Positions 5,187 to 6,094 of a stretch of 6,094 nt of DNA are shown in pieces. The translations under genes were made by a program, and so were the position numbers. The stretch is from assembly GCA_002308515.1 (NCBI GenBank), contig DBVN01000075.1, positions 4,314-10,407 of the forward strand, in the 5' to 3' direction. The stretch's first letter is position 1. Each line of letters opens with the position of its first letter. Origin of the DNA: Verrucomicrobia bacterium UBA1263 (GTDB lineage: Bacteria; Verrucomicrobiota; Verrucomicrobiia; Limisphaerales; UBA1412). The notes beneath the pieces are model-generated. The model made no database searches and had not been told where the DNA came from. It saw only the letters and a program-made list of their open reading frames with translations.

Positions 5187-6025
5187 AAAAAATTAAAATC
5201 AAAAATCAGATGAAAAATTTATTATTCGCGGCGATGATGCTGCTTGTTTCAGTCAGCGGTTATGCCAAGCAGGAGACCGTGCAGATACAGGGATCGGTCG
5301 GCCAGCTCAAGGCGGTCATACAGGTTCCTGAGTTGAAAGCGGAACAGAAGGTGCCGATGGTCATTATCTGCCACGGCTTTGGCGGTCACAAGAATGCCGG
5401 GTTGTTGAAAATGATCTCCGATGATCTGGAGGCCAAGGGCATTGCCAGCATCCGGTTCGATTTTAACGGACACGGGGAGAGCGAGGGCGATTTCCAGAAT
5501 ATGACCGTGCTCAATGAAATAGAGGACGCGAAGAAAGTTTATGAATATGTCAGCGGTCTTTCTTATGTCAAAGGGATCGCCCTGTGCGGACACTCCCAGG
5601 GCGGTGTGGTCGCGGTCATGACGGCCGGACAGCTGGGCGCGGAAAAGGTGAAAGCGCTGGCGCTGCTGGCTCCGGCGGCTGTGCTGCGGGATGACGCTCT
5701 GAAAGGTCAGTTGATGGGAAAATTCTATGACGCGGGGAACATCCCTGAGTTTGTCGAGCTGTTCGGCGGCCGGAAAGTGGGCAGGGAATACATCCGGATC
5801 GCGCAGGAGCTGCCGATCTATGAGACGGCTCGTGAGTATCAGGGTGCGACGATCATCCTGCATGGGAAGGCCGACCGTGTCGTGCCGTACACCTACGCGA
5901 CGCATTTCAATGAGGTCATCCGCTACAGTCATGTCAAGTTATACGACAAAGTGGATCATATATTCATGGGATTCGAGAAGCCGATCAGCGAGGAAGTCAC
6001 ACGGTTTTTTGAAAAAGAATTGTAA
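5183..6025 (+). CDS. Exported alpha/beta hydrolase, cinnamoyl/feruloyl esterase-like
   Basis: A 280-residue serine hydrolase with a signal peptide (LLFAAMMLLVSVSGYA, cleavage probably after A28). The catalytic triad is visible: S138 in GHSQG (136-140), D231 in HGKADRVVP and H259 in KVDHIF. HGFGGHK (64-70) supplies the oxyanion loop, and FDFNGHGESEG (92-102) is a typical strand-turn. The segment LLAPAAVLRDDALKG (161-175) and later YIRIAQELPIYE (203-214) closely recall the lid region of bacterial cinnamoyl/feruloyl esterases, which release hydroxycinnamic acids from plant cell wall polysaccharides. A broader esterase role is possible. The ATG at 5183 overlaps the previous stop as ATGA, suggesting translational coupling. 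A second in-frame ATG at 5210 would give a more conventional signal peptide and could be the ancestral start. Composition turns GC-rich from about 5228. Confidence 0.78.
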   Translation: MKKIKIKNQMKNLLFAAMMLLVSVSGYAKQETVQIQGSVGQLKAVIQVPELKAEQKVPMVIICHGFGGHKNAGLLKMISDDLEAKGIASIRFDFNGHGESEGDFQNMTVLNEIEDAKKVYEYVSGLSYVKGIALCGHSQGGVVAVMTAGQLGAEKVKALALLAPAAVLRDDALKGQLMGKFYDAGNIPEFVELFGGRKVGREYIRIAQELPIYETAREYQGATIILHGKADRVVPYTYATHFNEVIRYSHVKLYDKVDHIFMGFEKPISEEVTRFFEKEL

Positions 6026-6039
6026 GAAAAAGAGACACT

Positions 6040-6094
6040 ATGAAAGAGATCAATTACAAAGAAATGAAGTTCAATCCGTTCAACCTGATTGGTG
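6040..6094 (+). CDS. Start of a probable flavin reductase family protein (3' truncated by the window)
   Basis: An ATG at 6040 opens a frame that runs to the window edge: MKEINYKEMKFNPFNLIG. The pattern of a short basic/acidic start followed by FNPFxLIG is familiar from flavin reductase-like FMN-binding proteins of anaerobes, but 18 residues are too few for certainty. It lies 14 bases after the esterase stop, with AAAAAGAGA upstream, so it could be transcribed with the esterase. If the identification holds, it would be a cytoplasmic flavoprotein unrelated to glycan breakdown. Confidence 0.5.
   Translation, partial: MKEINYKEMKFNPFNLIG

Noticed and set aside
5249..5932. A 227-codon open frame on the minus strand across the esterase
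   Set aside because: The + strand product has a full Ser-Asp-His triad and a signal peptide. The antisense product shows no family features and is explained by the GC-rich codon pattern of the esterase.

Overview
The window reads as chromosomal DNA from an anaerobic, polysaccharide-degrading bacterium, probably from a gut, rumen or similar habitat. The evidence is a rubredoxin / rubrerythrin / desulfoferrodoxin set (anaerobe oxygen defence) beside secreted carbohydrate-active proteins. Mostly weak or AT-rich ribosome binding regions, signal peptides of the MKK...LLFAAMMLL type and the gene content fit Bacteroidota or a PVC-group lineage such as Lentisphaerota. The sequence alone does not let me choose between them. 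All supported genes are on the + strand.

Layout. (1) 1-969 is the 3' part of a large secreted protein ending in a CBM9-like carbohydrate-binding domain. (2) 970-2110 is an AT-rich, rearranged stretch. It holds two paralogous DUF805 membrane protein genes flanked by a direct repeat of about 127 bp, made of the last codons and 3' flank of gene 1. The second repeat copy is a gene remnant fused in frame, past its stop, to a 31-codon ORF. The first DUF805 gene also carries a perfect 24-bp in-frame tandem duplication. (3) 2111-3310 holds rubredoxin, rubrerythrin and desulfoferrodoxin, closed by a strong intrinsic terminator at 3352-3378. (4) 3444-6025 is a pair of exported enzymes overlapping by 4 bases: a GH49-like beta-helix glycoside hydrolase and an alpha/beta hydrolase resembling cinnamoyl/feruloyl esterases. 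(5) 6040-6094 is the start of a probable flavin reductase family gene that runs off the window.

How the genes work together. The three non-haem iron proteins form a recognisable defence unit: superoxide is reduced by desulfoferrodoxin and peroxide by rubrerythrin, with rubredoxin as a likely electron carrier. The GH49-like enzyme and the esterase are translationally coupled and look like a small glycan-processing operon, one cutting a glycan backbone or branch and the other removing ester-linked groups. The true substrate cannot be read from sequence. Base composition alternates: DUF805 and GH49-like genes are near 40% GC in spot counts, while the redox genes, the CBM9 gene and the esterase are clearly more GC-rich. 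This suggests that the AT-rich blocks were added to a more GC-rich backbone. I found no convincing new defence or mobile system; the least explained part is the duplicated region at 912-2094.
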